DNA from: Siderastrea siderea
Lineage: Eukaryota; Cnidaria; Anthozoa; Scleractinia; Rhizangiidae
DNA length: 64,000 bases
NCBI GenBank assembly: GCA_964030785.1
Contig: OZ034970.1
Location: 41,472,377 to 41,536,376, forward strand
Direction: 5' to 3'
The first letter of the stretch is position 1. The number at the start of each line of letters is the position of its first letter. A program made the translations under genes and the position numbers. This document shows positions 1 through 11,424 of this stretch, piece by piece. Under the pieces are notes generated by a model. That model did not search any database, was not told the DNA's origin, and worked only from the letters and a program-made list of their open reading frames with translations.

Positions 1-1095
1 TCATCTATCCAAACAGTTTTTATAGCACTTGATGAAGACACCATCAATTTGTGGTTACTGAGCAAGGGCAAAGAGATTCAGTTTAAACGTAATAAGACCG
101 AATATGGAAGCGCCACGTTGTTAATGGAAGTTGTTTTAAAAGATATTGGCGCGGGTGTTGGTGTCAGATGCGAGGATCGTTCATTGGTCGAGCTAAGTGA
201 TGATCCGTCGCACAACAGAGAAGCTGTTGAAAAAAACGTACAGTCACCGCCACATTTAGTCAATTCTTTGCGCCCTTTGTATGATGTTATCGTCGGCCCC
301 TTTAAAGATTTGCTCGAAGGTGATCAGTTAATCGTTGTTCCAGATGGTCCATTTTGCTTGGCTCCTTATTCAGCGTTGTGTGAATCTATCAGGATCCGCT
401 CTGTTCCCTCGCTGACGACTTTAAAACTGATTGCGGGCTCACATGAGGACTACCACAGCAAACGTGGGGCGCTGCTTGTTGGAGATCCATGTATGGAGAA
501 AGTCCCCATGAAGCTATCACAGTTGGTATTTGCCAAGAAGGAAGTAGAAATGATAGGAAAACTTCTGAAGACCACACCTCTCACTGGAAAAAATGCAACT
601 AAAGGAGAAGTGCTCAAAAGAATCACCACAGTTGCATTGGTGCACATTGCCGCACATGGATGTCAGGAAACTGGAGAAATTGCGTTGGCTCCAATCCCCG
701 AACGGACATACCAGATCCCTAAAGAAGAAGACTACATTTTAAAGATGTCGGATGTGCAAGCAGTTCGTATACGAGCAAAGCTTGTTGTGCTTAGCTGCTG
801 TCATAGTGGTCGCGGGGAGCTTAAAGCTGAGGGTGTGGTAGGTATGGCGCGGGCTTTCTTGTGTGCTGGTGCTCGATCTGTTCTGGTGTCGCTCTGGGCG
901 ATTGATGATGAGGCAACCTTGCTGTTCATGAGAAGTTTCTACCAACACCTGGCAGGTGGAAAAAGCGCCAGTGTTGCTCTCCAGCAAGCCATGAAATCTC
1001 TTCGAGAGTCACAGCAGTTCAGTGCCGTGAAGTATTGGGCTCCATTTGTGCTGATTGGTGATGACGTCACTCTTGAATTTGGAGAGAAGAAATAA
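1..1095 (+). CDS. TPR-CHAT protein, C-terminal CHAT part (5' end outside window)
   Basis: The reading frame is open from base 1 to a TAA at 1093-1095 (364 residues). It aligns without gaps to residues 703-1066 of the complete gene at 56844-60044, differing at 31 positions by eye. CHAT is a caspase/separase-like cysteine peptidase fold (clan CD). The catalytic His is probably H219 in HIAAHG and the Cys C267 in LSCCHSG, matching the family LSxCxxG signature. The domain ends with the usual (K)[10 protein letters not shown] segment. The upstream TPR half lies off the left edge, so no start can be assigned; the TTG near base 49 is not a start. An AATAAA overlaps the stop codon (1091-1096). Substrate and partners are unknown; in bacteria TPR-CHAT proteins can be regulated proteases. 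I am confident of the family and not of the function. Confidence 0.92.
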   Translation, partial: SSIQTVFIALDEDTINLWLLSKGKEIQFKRNKTEYGSATLLMEVVLKDIGAGVGVRCEDRSLVELSDDPSHNREAVEKNVQSPPHLVNSLRPLYDVIVGPFKDLLEGDQLIVVPDGPFCLAPYSALCESIRIRSVPSLTTLKLIAGSHEDYHSKRGALLVGDPCMEKVPMKLSQLVFAKKEVEMIGKLLKTTPLTGKNATKGEVLKRITTVALVHIAAHGCQETGEIALAPIPERTYQIPKEEDYILKMSDVQAVRIRAKLVVLSCCHSGRGELKAEGVVGMARAFLCAGARSVLVSLWAIDDEATLLFMRSFYQHLAGGKSASVALQQAMKSLRESQQFSAVKYWAPFVLIGDDVTLEFGEKK

Positions 1096-1560
1096 ATTAT
1101 ATGGTAAGTATTGTTTACGTTGAATTTGAACAATGGCAATGTTGAAATTAATTTGATTAGAAAAAAACTCGAAGCTTAGGCCTTGGAGTTAGTTTGTTTG
1201 GTTTTGTTGTTGTTTTTCTAGTAGGATCTTTTATTTTCACTTAAACACACAAATATACAACAAATAGAAACACAGAACCAAAAGGAAAAAGCTCTGTGAC
1301 GGCCGTAAATTACGATTTTTCTTCGAACTAAAACTCCATAAAACGTTAGATTAAATAGCTTTACCATTATCATTCAGTCGTTCTCTTGCATCGTAGTTGA
1401 TAAAAGAAAACGGTTAAATGATGCCTTTGTTATTATTATGTATAAGTGTTTTTGGTCTTGACCTTGTGCAAACAGCAATAGGTCTGTACTGAAATTATTG
1501 GCGGGTACTGGGTGGAAACAACGAACTAAAAGAGGTGTTTCTGTCAGTTATTTAAGCATA
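1096..1560 (+). other. 3' flank of the left CHAT gene, paralogous to 60045-60590
   Basis: Non-coding, AT-rich sequence that stays alignable with the flank of the right-hand CHAT gene. Shared blocks include the start of the flank, the stretch around 1440-1500 with cttgaccttg, and the stretch ending near gtgcgaacat at about 1570. This shows that the duplication extended past the coding region. No ORF is convincing here. Confidence 0.7.
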
Positions 1561-1581
1561 TTGTGCGAACATTAATTTATT

Positions 1582-2490
1582 GTGTGGCTTCAAGGAATGA
1601 AGACCACATTGCTATCACTCGATGGAGTTTGTGTATGGATATAGACCTACAATTCTCTGGTTCACTTGGGGTATTCCTTCGATAGCAAAGACGATAAGTG
1701 CGCGTCGCGCATATCACTTAGGGTATAAAGGTTCATAAAGCCAGGGGGTACAAATTGCGTCAAGTTTCCGGTGTAAGATTTTAGTCTTTATGTTTCTTCA
1801 TGGTTTTCGCCGTGCTCCTGTTTATCAGCTACAATTCTTGCAAGGCGTTAGTTGGTTGGATGGGTACCCTACGTTTTTAATATGCTTGTTAGATGTTGAT
1901 TAACGTGATAGTCTAGACGAAAAAAAAAACAATGCAACCTTCGCGAACCAGCCAGAGTGCACGCTTCTAAAGCGCTCGTTATACATGTACTTCGGATGTC
2001 AATTAGCAGGCAAAGGTGTCTCAGAAACAACTTATCTTGAGTATCCAACATTTTGACAGAATTGTTCAAATGCGAAGTCAAATCAACAGCTTATGAAAGT
2101 GTATGACTATCTACCAATTTGTCTCTACGTTTTAGTATTGAAGGTATATGACGGTATATATTCTGTCACTTGTACGTGACAGTTTTTTGTATATCGTGCT
2201 TTGTCTCGTTATTACTGGATTCAACGGAAATCAGCCACTTGACCTCATACCCACAAACTAGTAGCTCAAATAGCCGAGTTTATTGCGATAAGCATCTTTT
2301 TTTTTTCGTGATGGTATCAATGGTGATGGGATGATACAATGTGTTGTGATTGACAATCAAATCGGCGTGAAAATGTGAAATCGTGCGACTAATATTACTG
2401 GGCAGAAAAATATCCTTCGTTATACGGGGGTCTTCGTTGTATAGGGGTTCGTAACATCGGGGTTTCCCCTCCTGTAATTTGAAGCCACAC
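1582..2490. mobile_element. Short-TIR insertion in the left duplicon
   Basis: The ends carry GTGTGGCTTCAA (1582-1593) and its complement TTGAAGCCACAC (2479-2490). The segment is absent from the equivalent place in the right duplicon (about 60590-60700). No coding region is seen inside. Target duplications are not clear, so the superfamily is open. Confidence 0.45.
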
Positions 2491-2601
2491 TAGTATGCCT
2501 CAGGCTACCGTTTATTTATGTATGTCATCCAAGAACCTTAACTCGTTTTACTTTCTAAGTAGTGCAGACTATGTAACAAAATTCCCCTCACGGATTATTT
2601 A

Positions 2602-4091
2602 GCAATTGGTTCATGCTTAGCGTGCGTACATCGAGTGCATCCATAACTCGATGTACGTACAGCTAAAAGCATGAACCAATTGTTTTATAACATAGCCAGT
2701 GGAAATGCCGAAATAGTAGTTTTTCGCAGGATGCCGCAGTTCCATTTCGCTTCCGTTGAAACTGTAAATTATAAGCAATACAATTCAGTCCGCAGTTGAT
2801 TCAAAACTCAGTCACTGGTTACCATAAAAATCAAGAAAGAACGAAAAAAAAACGAGAAAGAGAAAAAAAGAAACAATAATCGATCACATGACTGAAAGAA
2901 AATGGCGCCAAAACACCTTGCGAAGTGTTGCCTCGTAGCTGCAGCGTTTCTTTGTTAAGCTGAATGAATCAATGAAATTGCTCCGAAGTGAACGTACGAG
3001 AATAATTTTTTGAAGAAGTCTTCCAATTATCGCTCTAAGATGTGGTATAAAAAGATTGACGTTTCCTGAAAAAACTGTTGTATTCATCCTCCAAAGCGGA
3101 TTGAAGCTGTACGATTTCAGCATTGTAGCCGCGAGTCTGAGTTGAAACGAGCACAAAACAAAGTGGAGGCCGCGGACGGAATGTGGTTTAACAACAATGA
3201 ATCAAACAACTGGGAAAGCGATCATTCGACTTATTTTGGATTACATTTTTTTTTGTTTGAACATTTGGAGCTGCTTGAACACAGAGCTACACTGACTGCA
3301 GGTAAAACGAAGTTATCTTGTGTAGTATATAGCCGAAAAAATTTCGTCCTTTCTGGTTGTCAGTGCTTATTTAGTTTGATTTTGGTAGTGAATCACCGAA
3401 AACGTGTGACACATTATTAATTGAAACGGTTCGCTTCAATTTTACTGTGTTTTATTTTGTGTCATCTCTTGATATTTTGGTTTTACAAGGTTTCCGCATA
3501 AAATCTACCTTTTAAGGTTTTGTGAACATTCGTTGAGAGAAGACGGTGAATGAAATCGTAAACACAACGCCAAAAACTAACTAACTTCGAGCATAGTTAG
3601 TAGAGGAGACCAACTATGGTTCGCGTTTCTTCAGTTTTTCAACAAAGTTCCTTGCTCGTCCTAAGAAATCAAACACTCTGCAACAATTTCGCTGTTGTAA
3701 TCTCTCTCTAGCTTAACTCTCAGTGCTGTAAGGTGATTTTTCTTGGTCATTTACTCGCTGAGTTGCTCGCGAAAAAGACAAAAGAAAAAACCAAGTGTAT
3801 TCATAACTCAACTGTATGCTTCGTTTTCGTTCGTCTTGCTCTTGCTTCTTGGCTGCTTTCTGGCTAAAAGATCAATGCCAAGAGAAAAATTTGGAAGCTC
3901 TTCGCTAGTTTCTTCTAATGACTATCGGAAAGTTCAGCAACAGGAACTCGCCGCTAAAGTCGACGGAAACTTTGCAGCAAAATGCAACTGCACACGTCAT
4001 GTTATATACGCACGGCCGTGCGTATCTAGAGATATACACCATGATGGTTCAATAGTAATTCGATAGGACCAGCGCGTGAGCTATGTTATAA
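2602..4091 (-). mobile_element. Helentron-like non-autonomous element, family 1, copy A
   Basis: Read on the minus strand it starts with TTATAACATAGC (complement at 4080-4091). It carries the inverted match of that motif near the other end (2685-2696) and finishes with a hairpin (2603-2682, arms CAATTGGTTCATGC). One terminal repeat at the 5' tip and its partner placed just inside a 3' hairpin is the layout of Helentrons/HINEs (asymmetric TIRs, no target duplication). The right duplicon lacks the insert at about 60790, giving a natural empty site. The hairpin is shorter than in copies B and C, so its middle is probably deleted. Family name inferred from structure only; no Rep/helicase is present. 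Confidence 0.65.
3743..4066 (+). CDS. Conserved ORF inside Helentron-like copy A, unknown product
   Basis: I do not recognise this product. It is recorded because its last ~55 codons recur in copy C (minus strand, 12840-13307). In that shared part nine base differences are visible: six are third-position synonymous and three change the residue (N/I, V/L, S/Y). The shared peptide contains a basic KRSMPREK segment and a CNC motif. No start with good context is evident; the track-like start is a non-ATG codon. It could be a captured host exon or a chance open frame in a young repeat. Confidence 0.25.
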   Translation: MVIYSLSCSRKRQKKKPSVFITQLYASFSFVLLLLLGCFLAKRSMPREKFGSSSLVSSNDYRKVQQQELAAKVDGNFAAKCNCTRHVIYARPCVSRDIHHDGSIVIR

Positions 4092-4109
4092 TTTATTTTC
4101 TTTCTTTTT

Positions 4110-5205
4110 TTATTTTTGGAAAGCAGCTGGGTTGTGAAGTCAAGAGGAGACGACTACTCGGCGAGTAGCTGACACACTTCGATATGCTGATGTTCTGAAA
4201 GACCAAGGGTGAGACGCAGATGTCATTATTGGCCCAGTTATCGTGGACCGAGGCGTAATTTGAACAAAGAAAATAACGAGGACAATATTTCTACACCTGT
4301 AATCTTACGGTTTCTCGATAAGATTTTTATTTTTATTGTTATTTTCTATAACTGAAAAAATGTCATTTGAAAAATTTCAGGGGTACAATCGGTCGGGTTT
4401 AAAAGGCCAATATCTGCACTTCTGAGGCAGCTAATCAGGTTGGTTATGGTTTAATTTGGCTATCGCTTTAGCAGCTTGCATGCAATTAAACTAAGGAAAA
4501 GCCACAACGTCGATGTTTGATTTAATTGGGACAAATTCATGAAGGAAAAGGCTGGGAAATGGGAAATCATGATTTCAAATAAGAACACTTTGGAGTGGTT
4601 TTATTTTCTTTTTATGTTGCAAAGAAGACACGTAAGGTTCTTGTTTTTTATGTATGTTTGTGATTGTGGCACTTTATTTTTATGCACTAGTTCTCTATAG
4701 TTTTGATAGCTTCAATAAGTAGACGGAAAACGCAGTTCTCTCAGTTTGTGTTATTGCCAGTACGGCGTTTATTTGGTTTTTATGGTATTTAACGTTGTAT
4801 ATATATGATATTCGGTGACCACTGCATTTACAGAGCAGTCATGACAATAGTTTTTTCCAAGTATTAGCTGCGAACAAGTGACGTTAAGCCAACAAACGGC
4901 GTATTTACCGATTCTGGAAAGTACAGGTTACAATTAAGCTCCTGTTATAGCCTTGAAATTGCTTCTCTTTCTTTCGCTCTCAGTTTGTGCTTGTTTGTTT
5001 GTTTGTTTGTTTTGCTTTGTTTTTCCAGGCTAACAAATGCTGCTAATTAAGTTGTGTGCGAACTGGGCAGTTCATTCCATCCATTTTGTATTATAAATGT
5101 TGGGGAACCGTAATTTTGTTCTTAATAAGTTACAAGTAAGATGATTGACGCGTTTTTTGGAACCATTCTGGAATGTGAAGACTTGGGGCGGCTTTTTATT
5201 ACCTG
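4110..5205 (+). repeat. Segmental duplicate of 60810-61650
   Basis: From the shared block around aagtcaagaggagac (about 4138 and 60825) to the block around tggaaccatt (about 5158 and 61606) the two regions align with small gaps. The left copy has an extra ~200 bp at about 4860-5085. With 1-1560 this defines a duplicon holding the CHAT gene and at least 4 kb of its 3' flank. It contains a short (tttg)n run at about 4990. No coding potential is seen. Confidence 0.65.
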
Positions 5206-6580
5206 TTCTCCCGTGTTCCGGAATCTTCAGAATAGTAGTTAATGCCATTCTATGTATTCTGCGATTGAGGACAGATTGAACAGAATGAGCAGAATGAAAA
5301 AGTTGTCGATCACTTGGCAATAACAAAATGGCTGACCAAAACAACAGTACATCCGCGGCCAATCTAAATTCTCCCATCGAGCCTGAGGAAAAAACCCACC
5401 GTTAGCCTTCAGCCCATTTTTGAAAAGATCGTTTTTCGTTGTTTGATATTCCAATAATTCTGATCATTCCTGTTCTGCCTATTCTCATTCCAGAAGAGAC
5501 AAAGAAAACGCACCCAATGAATAAAAAGTGTAAGGATAATAATAATGCAGATCTTGAATGAACTAGGCTTTAGTTTCTCTTTTTAAAAGCGTTTTTACTG
5601 CTAAACGTAAGTTTCGGCTTGAAATTAGCCTCGATTCGAAACTAAAAGTAAAAAACATTTAAAGGAGCTACGTTGCGGATAATGCATCGTGAAAAAATTG
5701 GGCCAATTCTCTCAAGTTTGTCAATCGTAATCCGTCTTAATCTCCCTCAGTGGTAACCATCCTTGTTTAGTCTTGGTTTATTATAATTACTTGGTGTTTT
5801 TCTACCTAAGGAAACTATTATTTTGAGGATTCCTTCAATGTGAAAGTAATTTTGTCAGATCAGAAAAATAAATAAAATACCGTGACATAGCTCCTTTAAT
5901 GCGAAGTCGAATTCTGAACTTCCGCTTAAGCGGCTTATCCTGTGTTAGCTTAATCGTGCTTTGGACAACTGGGCACAGCTGGACAGGTGTTTGAAGTATC
6001 AGTAACACAGCAAAGCGTAGTGTATATAAAAGTGTAACTAATTTAGGCAGTTACAACAAATAAAACAATTAAGTACAAAACAGTATTGGTCTAATATATC
6101 GGACAGGACAGTCTAAAATCACGTCCTTGATTTGCCCCAGAAAAAGAAACTTCGCGGAAGAGCTGATTACGTTTCTCCTCAGAGTCGAAAATGCCGTGGA
6201 GATACAAGATTGCTTTGTAAATGAAGTTCAGTGAAACATTGTTACTGCGGCCACCAACGGGTCACGACATACTCAAGTATTAACGGGGTGACTGGGTTAA
6301 GAAAGGAAATGGTTGCATGAGCCATGAGTGGCCGTACTAACAGAGGTGGCCGTAAGACGCGGCATCACTGTACCTTGATAAAAATCATTAAAATGTTGCC
6401 TCCTACCCCCGTTTTAATGGTTAGAGTCAGAAAAATTCTCCCAAGGATGTTTCGTATCGCGGTGTGTTCAATTAGTTTCGAAAGTAATTCGCGTTTGTTT
6501 TGGGTTTGCTTTACTTGCCTCTGTGATTGGTTCATAATAACTTGTGCCACCATCTCACAAAATCATATCGAAAAACCAAA
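5206..6580. other. Non-coding stretch, nothing recognised
   Basis: AT-rich sequence with only short, unconserved ORFs. I see no repeat ends, tRNA boxes or splice-flanked coding exons. Confidence 0.45.
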
Positions 6581-6779
6581 CGCCATAGTGTAGTTATGGC
6601 TGGGTTGGGATTGTTCCCTCCCCCTGCAGAGTCGTTGAGCACATGTAACAATGCACACACTGTGTGGTCAGCGGTAGTACAGCCGCCGACCTTCGTTCAC
6701 GGTTCGGGCGCCATGGCCGCCTGCCATATTAAAGTCTGTGGTGAATGAATCCGACTCTTTGCCTTCTTAAATACTGGCG
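6581..6779 (+). repeat. Left direct terminal repeat (LTR-like)
   Basis: 199 bp, matching 8175-8373 with only a handful of substitutions. It contains a pyrimidine-rich block (ccctccccctgcag). Confidence 0.55.
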
Positions 6780-8174
6780 TGGTGGCTTGCGGTGGGATCA
6801 CGAGAATGCTGATTCACCGGCCTTCCAAAGGAGAAGGTTTTCCCCGGAAATATGGTTCCACAAGTGACTTTGAGAACGATTTAGTGCGACAAAGTGCACC
6901 ATTCATGCCCGGTAAGAGATCCGGTTGGAGCAGCTTTTTCTTCAATGGCAGGGCAAATATGGGCCCCTGCCGTGATCCACGACGACTCACAACTACATTA
7001 TAGACTGCCCCAATAACGACTACAGCTTTCACGACGATCCCGAGTTATTTATTCTCCGATGACAAAAGGAAACTTCTTCTTTTGAGCGGGCTAACAAGAT
7101 CTGAGACACGAGCACGTGGTTGCAACGAAGCGCAACGAAGTCCAAACGTCATCCAAGCCACTCGATCAATTTATTTACTTTGAAACTGCCTGGTTTAATT
7201 TATTTATTTTGACATTGTTCTTTGAAGCTGTGTGGAACGATTTATTTACTTTGAAACTGCGAAGCGGTGCTACTAAGCCGCCATTTATCATCCTTTTATT
7301 TACAACTACCAGGAGTCATATATATATATATATGAGTTTACATGGGTTTGACACTCAAGTAAAAATTAGCAGACGTATCACAAGAGCGTTTCGTAAGCGG
7401 AGGCCTTGGAGCTACTGTATTCGTCTGACATGATTATAACATGGATTTGTCTTTTCCTAACAAAAAATCATACCACGAGATGAAATGATTCAGTGGTACT
7501 GCAACCATGCTAGTGGCCCCAGAATATCCTTACCAACACCCAAGGACTTTTTCAGTGTAGCAACATTATCCTGGACTGCTCTTGCTTAAGACCACCCAAG
7601 CACATGAACATTGTACATGTATTATCCCGGACTCTGGTTTATGCATTTTGACCGCCCATTATAATTAACACTCTCCCGGACTTGTTAAGTTAAATGTTAT
7701 ATATTGTTTTTATTTTATTATTGTTTCCCCATTTTAGACACATAGCCATGTACATGTATTTTTTTTGTCATTCCATCTGCCCATCTGACCACATCATAGA
7801 ATTTCACATGGGAAGAAAGAAAAAGTGGTCACCCCTCCCCCCCATACATGGTACCACTGGTAGCCATGTATGGTATTGGTAACATCCATGTGTCCCTGTA
7901 GTGTATTCCCTGTAACAGGAGTGTGGGCGTACCCCACAGTAGTTATTTTTGTACCATCATACAGTCTCGGTTTATTTACCCCCATTTTGTTTACTTATAG
8001 TACCCTGTATTGTGTACCTTTGTAATGGCTAGTTCACCTCGTCCCTTTTCAGTTTGCATCAGTCTCAGTGCCTATATTTTGTAACCATGTTAGCATAGTC
8101 AGTATTCCTTGTAATTTCTTTATTTTCCAGTTAGTCACAATGTTGTGTAAGTAAGGAGATAAGAAAACAGGTTG

Positions 8175-8373
8175 CGCCATAGTGTAGTTATGGCTGGGTT
8201 GGGATTGTTCCCTCCCCCTGCAGAGTCATTGAGCACATGTAACAATGCACACACTGTGTGGTCAGCGGTTGTACAACCGCCGACCTTCGTTCACGGTTCG
8301 GGCGCCATGGCCGCCTGCCATATTAAAGTCTGTGGTGAATGAATCCGACTCTTTGCCTTCTCAAATACTGGCG
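8175..8373 (+). repeat. Right direct terminal repeat (LTR-like)
   Basis: 199 bp partner of 6581-6779. It is preceded by a purine-rich tract at about 8153-8168. Confidence 0.55.
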
Positions 8374-9154
8374 AAAAGCGATAACGGATTGTGTTATTGT
8401 CGCTCGCGTTTTCCCGCTCTTAGCGCCTGTTACATGCATTTCATTTCAGGTCTGATTGGTTCATTGGGTAATGTGTGTTTGTTGTGATTGGCTAGAATAA
8501 CTTTGGTTTTAGAATTACAATGCCCAGTTGAAAAGCCCTCTATAGGTTGTGCCTTAGACTTTGTTTCGACTGTTTCAAATTGGGCAGCGATGGTTGGCAT
8601 TGCGTTGCAAAGAGCAAGATTCATTTATTTTCCCTGCCTTTTTATTGGAGGGCTATCTTTCCGTCTTCAAAATTGACTTCTGAAAGTGTATTTTTCATAA
8701 TATGAAGCTTTCTGGGTAATTTCTCTTTTGGAGGTGTTTTTCAAGATTTAAATTATGCCTGAGAAGAGTTTGTTCTCTTAAGTCTCAAAGCCTCTCCTAC
8801 ATTAATGAAACCCCTTTTAACACCAGGTGGGTGGCATGAGGAAAATTGTGTATATACTGAAATGTTTCATTGGGTTTCACAAATGCATGCGTACATCAAT
8901 TACTGCAGCATTTTTTGAATCTCTCGCCTTTTGTATACTTCAGTATCAAAGAACATCGTTTCTGTTTCAAATATTTGAGCCGTAGGGTGGTGTTTATTTG
9001 CTTGCTCAGTGAACTTAGTTATTTTCTCTCTGCTAACGTTCCAGAGTGAAAAACGTCATCTATGAAACGTTTCCAAACGAGCAGTTTTTATTCTAGAAAT
9101 TTAATACAAGTGCATATTTAATTCAATGTAAATGCTGAACCGGCGTTTAATTAA
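8374..9154. other. Non-coding stretch, nothing recognised
   Basis: No protein similarity or repeat boundary is seen. The short ORFs here are not supported by any paralogue in the window. Confidence 0.4.
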
Positions 9155-10978
9155 CAATTGGTTCATGCTTTAGCGTACGTACATCGAGTTATGGATGCAC
9201 GCGGGAAGTTTGGAGAGCAAGATAGAAGCGTAAGATTTGCTCAAGGCGCAGCCGAGAGCAACTCTAGCTTCTTGAGTGCTCTCCAAACTTCCCAAGTGTA
9301 TCTATAATTCGATGTACGCACAGCTAAAAGCATGAACCAATTGTTTTATAACATAGCCAGTTGATATGCCTGCGAAAACTGAATGATTGTAAGCTTACTA
9401 AAATAGTATTTTTTCGGCGGGATGCTGCAGTTCCATTTCGCTTCTGTTGAAATTTGAAATTATACTGAGCAATACGAATCAGTGCGCTATTGATTTAAAA
9501 CTCAATCACTAGTTACCATAAAAATCAAGAAAGAACGGGGAAAAAATGAGAAAGAGAGAGGAAAAGAACAATAATTGATCATATGACTGAACGAAAAAGG
9601 CGCCAAAACCTTGCGAAGTGTTCCAGCATTTCTTTGCAAAGCTGAATGGATCAATGAAACTGCTCCGAAGTGAACGTCCGAGAATAATGTTTTGAAAAAA
9701 TCTTCCAATTATTGGCTCTAAAATGTGGTATAGATTTGTTGTCTCATACAAAACTGTTGTATTCGTCGTCCAAAGCAGATTGAAGCCGTATAATTTCAGC
9801 ATTGTAGCTGCGAGAGTTGAAACGAGCACAAAACATGGTAGTTCTAGGTTCAGAGGCCGCGGACGGAATGTGGTACAACAACAATGAATCAAACAACTGG
9901 GAAAGCGATCATTCATCTTATTTTGCATTACATTCTATTTTATTTGAACATTTGGAGCTGCTTGAACACGGAGCTACATCGTCTGCGGGTAAAACGATGT
10001 TATTTTGTGTAGTATAATTATAGCACAGGTAACCAAAGCGTAATATGAGAGACTGTATGGAGCTGAAATTCGATCGAAAATAATCGGCGGTTTTCCGCCG
10101 AAAATACATTAAAATCGAAATAAAGTTTGAAAAACCTTACCTGTTGTGTGTTTGCTTTGTTTTTATCGCTTTTCCGAGCTTCCGGAGACCGTTTAGGCGA
10201 TTTTCTGCTTAAACGGTCGATGCTTAGTACGTGACATGCCGTCGCATCGACCGTTAAGCAGAAAATCGCCCAAAACGGCCTCCAGAAGCTCGGAAAAGCG
10301 ATAAAAATACAGCAAACACATACACAACAGGTAAGGTTTTTTAAACTTTATTTCGATTTTAATGTATTTTCGGCGGAAAACCGCCGATTATTTCGATCGA
10401 ATTTCAGCTCCATACAATCTCTCTTATTACGCTTTGGTTACCTGTGATTATAGCCGAGAAAAAATGCCGTCCTTTCTGGTTGTCAGTGGTTTTTTAATTT
10501 GATTTTGGTAGCGAATCGCCGAAAACGTGTGACGCTTGTTATTAAACGGTTCTCGTCAATTGTACCGTGTTTTATTTTGTGTCATGTCTTGATATTTCGG
10601 AGTCAAAAGTTTTCCGTATAAGGCCTTCCTTTTAATATTGAACATTTGTTGAGAGTGCGTCGGTGAAAGAAATCGTAAACACAACGCCAAAATGAATTAA
10701 AGTTTCTTTTTCAACGAAGTTCCTTGCTCGTTCTAAGAAATCAAACACTCTATAGTAAATTCGCTGTTGTACTTTCTCCTTAGTTTACTCTGCTGTAAAA
10801 TGATTTTTCTTGGTCATTTACTTGCCAAGTTGCTCGCGAAGAAGACACTTTAGGCCGCTACAGACAGAAAAAAAACAAAGTTAATTTTGCTCACACCACC
10901 AGCGTGCAGTCAACAGGATTATTGAGCACGCTTACGTAAGATGAATTTGATTGCGCGAATTTGCTAGCTATGTTATAA
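9155..10978 (-). mobile_element. Helentron-like element, family 1, copy B, with nested foldback
   Basis: Same layout as copy A on the minus strand: TTATAACATAGC begins at the 10978 end, its inverted partner is at 9346-9357, and a ~190-bp hairpin (9155-9343) closes the 3' end. The body aligns with copy A from about 9360 to 10850 and then diverges near the 5' end. A 423-bp palindromic element (10024-10446) interrupts it. The flanks (cgtct before, taatt after, in element orientation) fit insertion between two T residues. Confidence 0.62.
10024..10446. mobile_element. 423-bp palindromic (foldback) MITE
   Basis: The arms, beginning CACAGGTAACCAAAGC, are almost perfect inverted copies meeting at about 10235 around a short unpaired centre. 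It is flanked by the 7-bp repeat ATTATAG (10017-10023 and 10447-10453). Copies A and C have no insert at the matching place. The end sequence resembles that of the TIR element at 27549-27821. Confidence 0.75.
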
Positions 10979-11424
10979 GACGTTTTATTCGTCCTTTAGA
11001 TTACGCTTAAATTTTACCATCACTGTAACCTAAAAAAATCATCTTAACAGTCTAATCCAAATTTTCACCACTGCAGTCACTCTTGTCTCCAGAGGCCAGT
11101 TAAGGACGTTCGCGCGAAAAACTTCTAGAACGCAGAATTTTTCATAGTTTGGCTACAGTCAGATGGTGAGTTACCTATGTCAGAAATGCAAAAAAATTGG
11201 GGGGTCACTGACTTCGTTTTCGAAATAAAGCGCGTGGAAAACTACCCCAATTTTGACACATTGGTCCTCGTAACTCGACGTGCCTCACTGCTTGTTAGTT
11301 GAAAAATATTAAAAATGATTCGCTGTAGACCCACTTTCGTAGTCAAATATTATTTAACTGGGTCTGTCAGGTAAATAATTTGAACTGGTGTCATCCTTTT
11401 AGTTAAACTCAACCTCGAAGATGG

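Larger units (their letters stand above)
6581..8373. mobile_element. LTR-like element without coding capacity
   Basis: Two nearly identical 199-bp direct repeats (6581-6779 and 8175-8373) flank 1.4 kb of non-coding DNA. A purine-rich tract (about 8153-8168) precedes the right copy, as a polypurine tract would. Repeat ends are CGCCA...TGGCG, not the classic TG...CA. No reverse transcriptase or integrase is present. It could be a small non-autonomous LTR element (TRIM/LARD-like) or two independent copies of a short repeat. The internal part includes a (ta)n tract at 7318-7333. Confidence 0.45.

Noticed and set aside
31..51. Start codon for the left CHAT gene near base 49
   Set aside because: It is a TTG inside a frame that is open to base 1 and aligns to the middle of the complete paralogue.
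9509..9928. 139-codon minus ORF in Helentron-like copy B
   Set aside because: The homologous stretch in copy A (2884-3156) shares only part of the frame and differs by indels; no sign of coding constraint.
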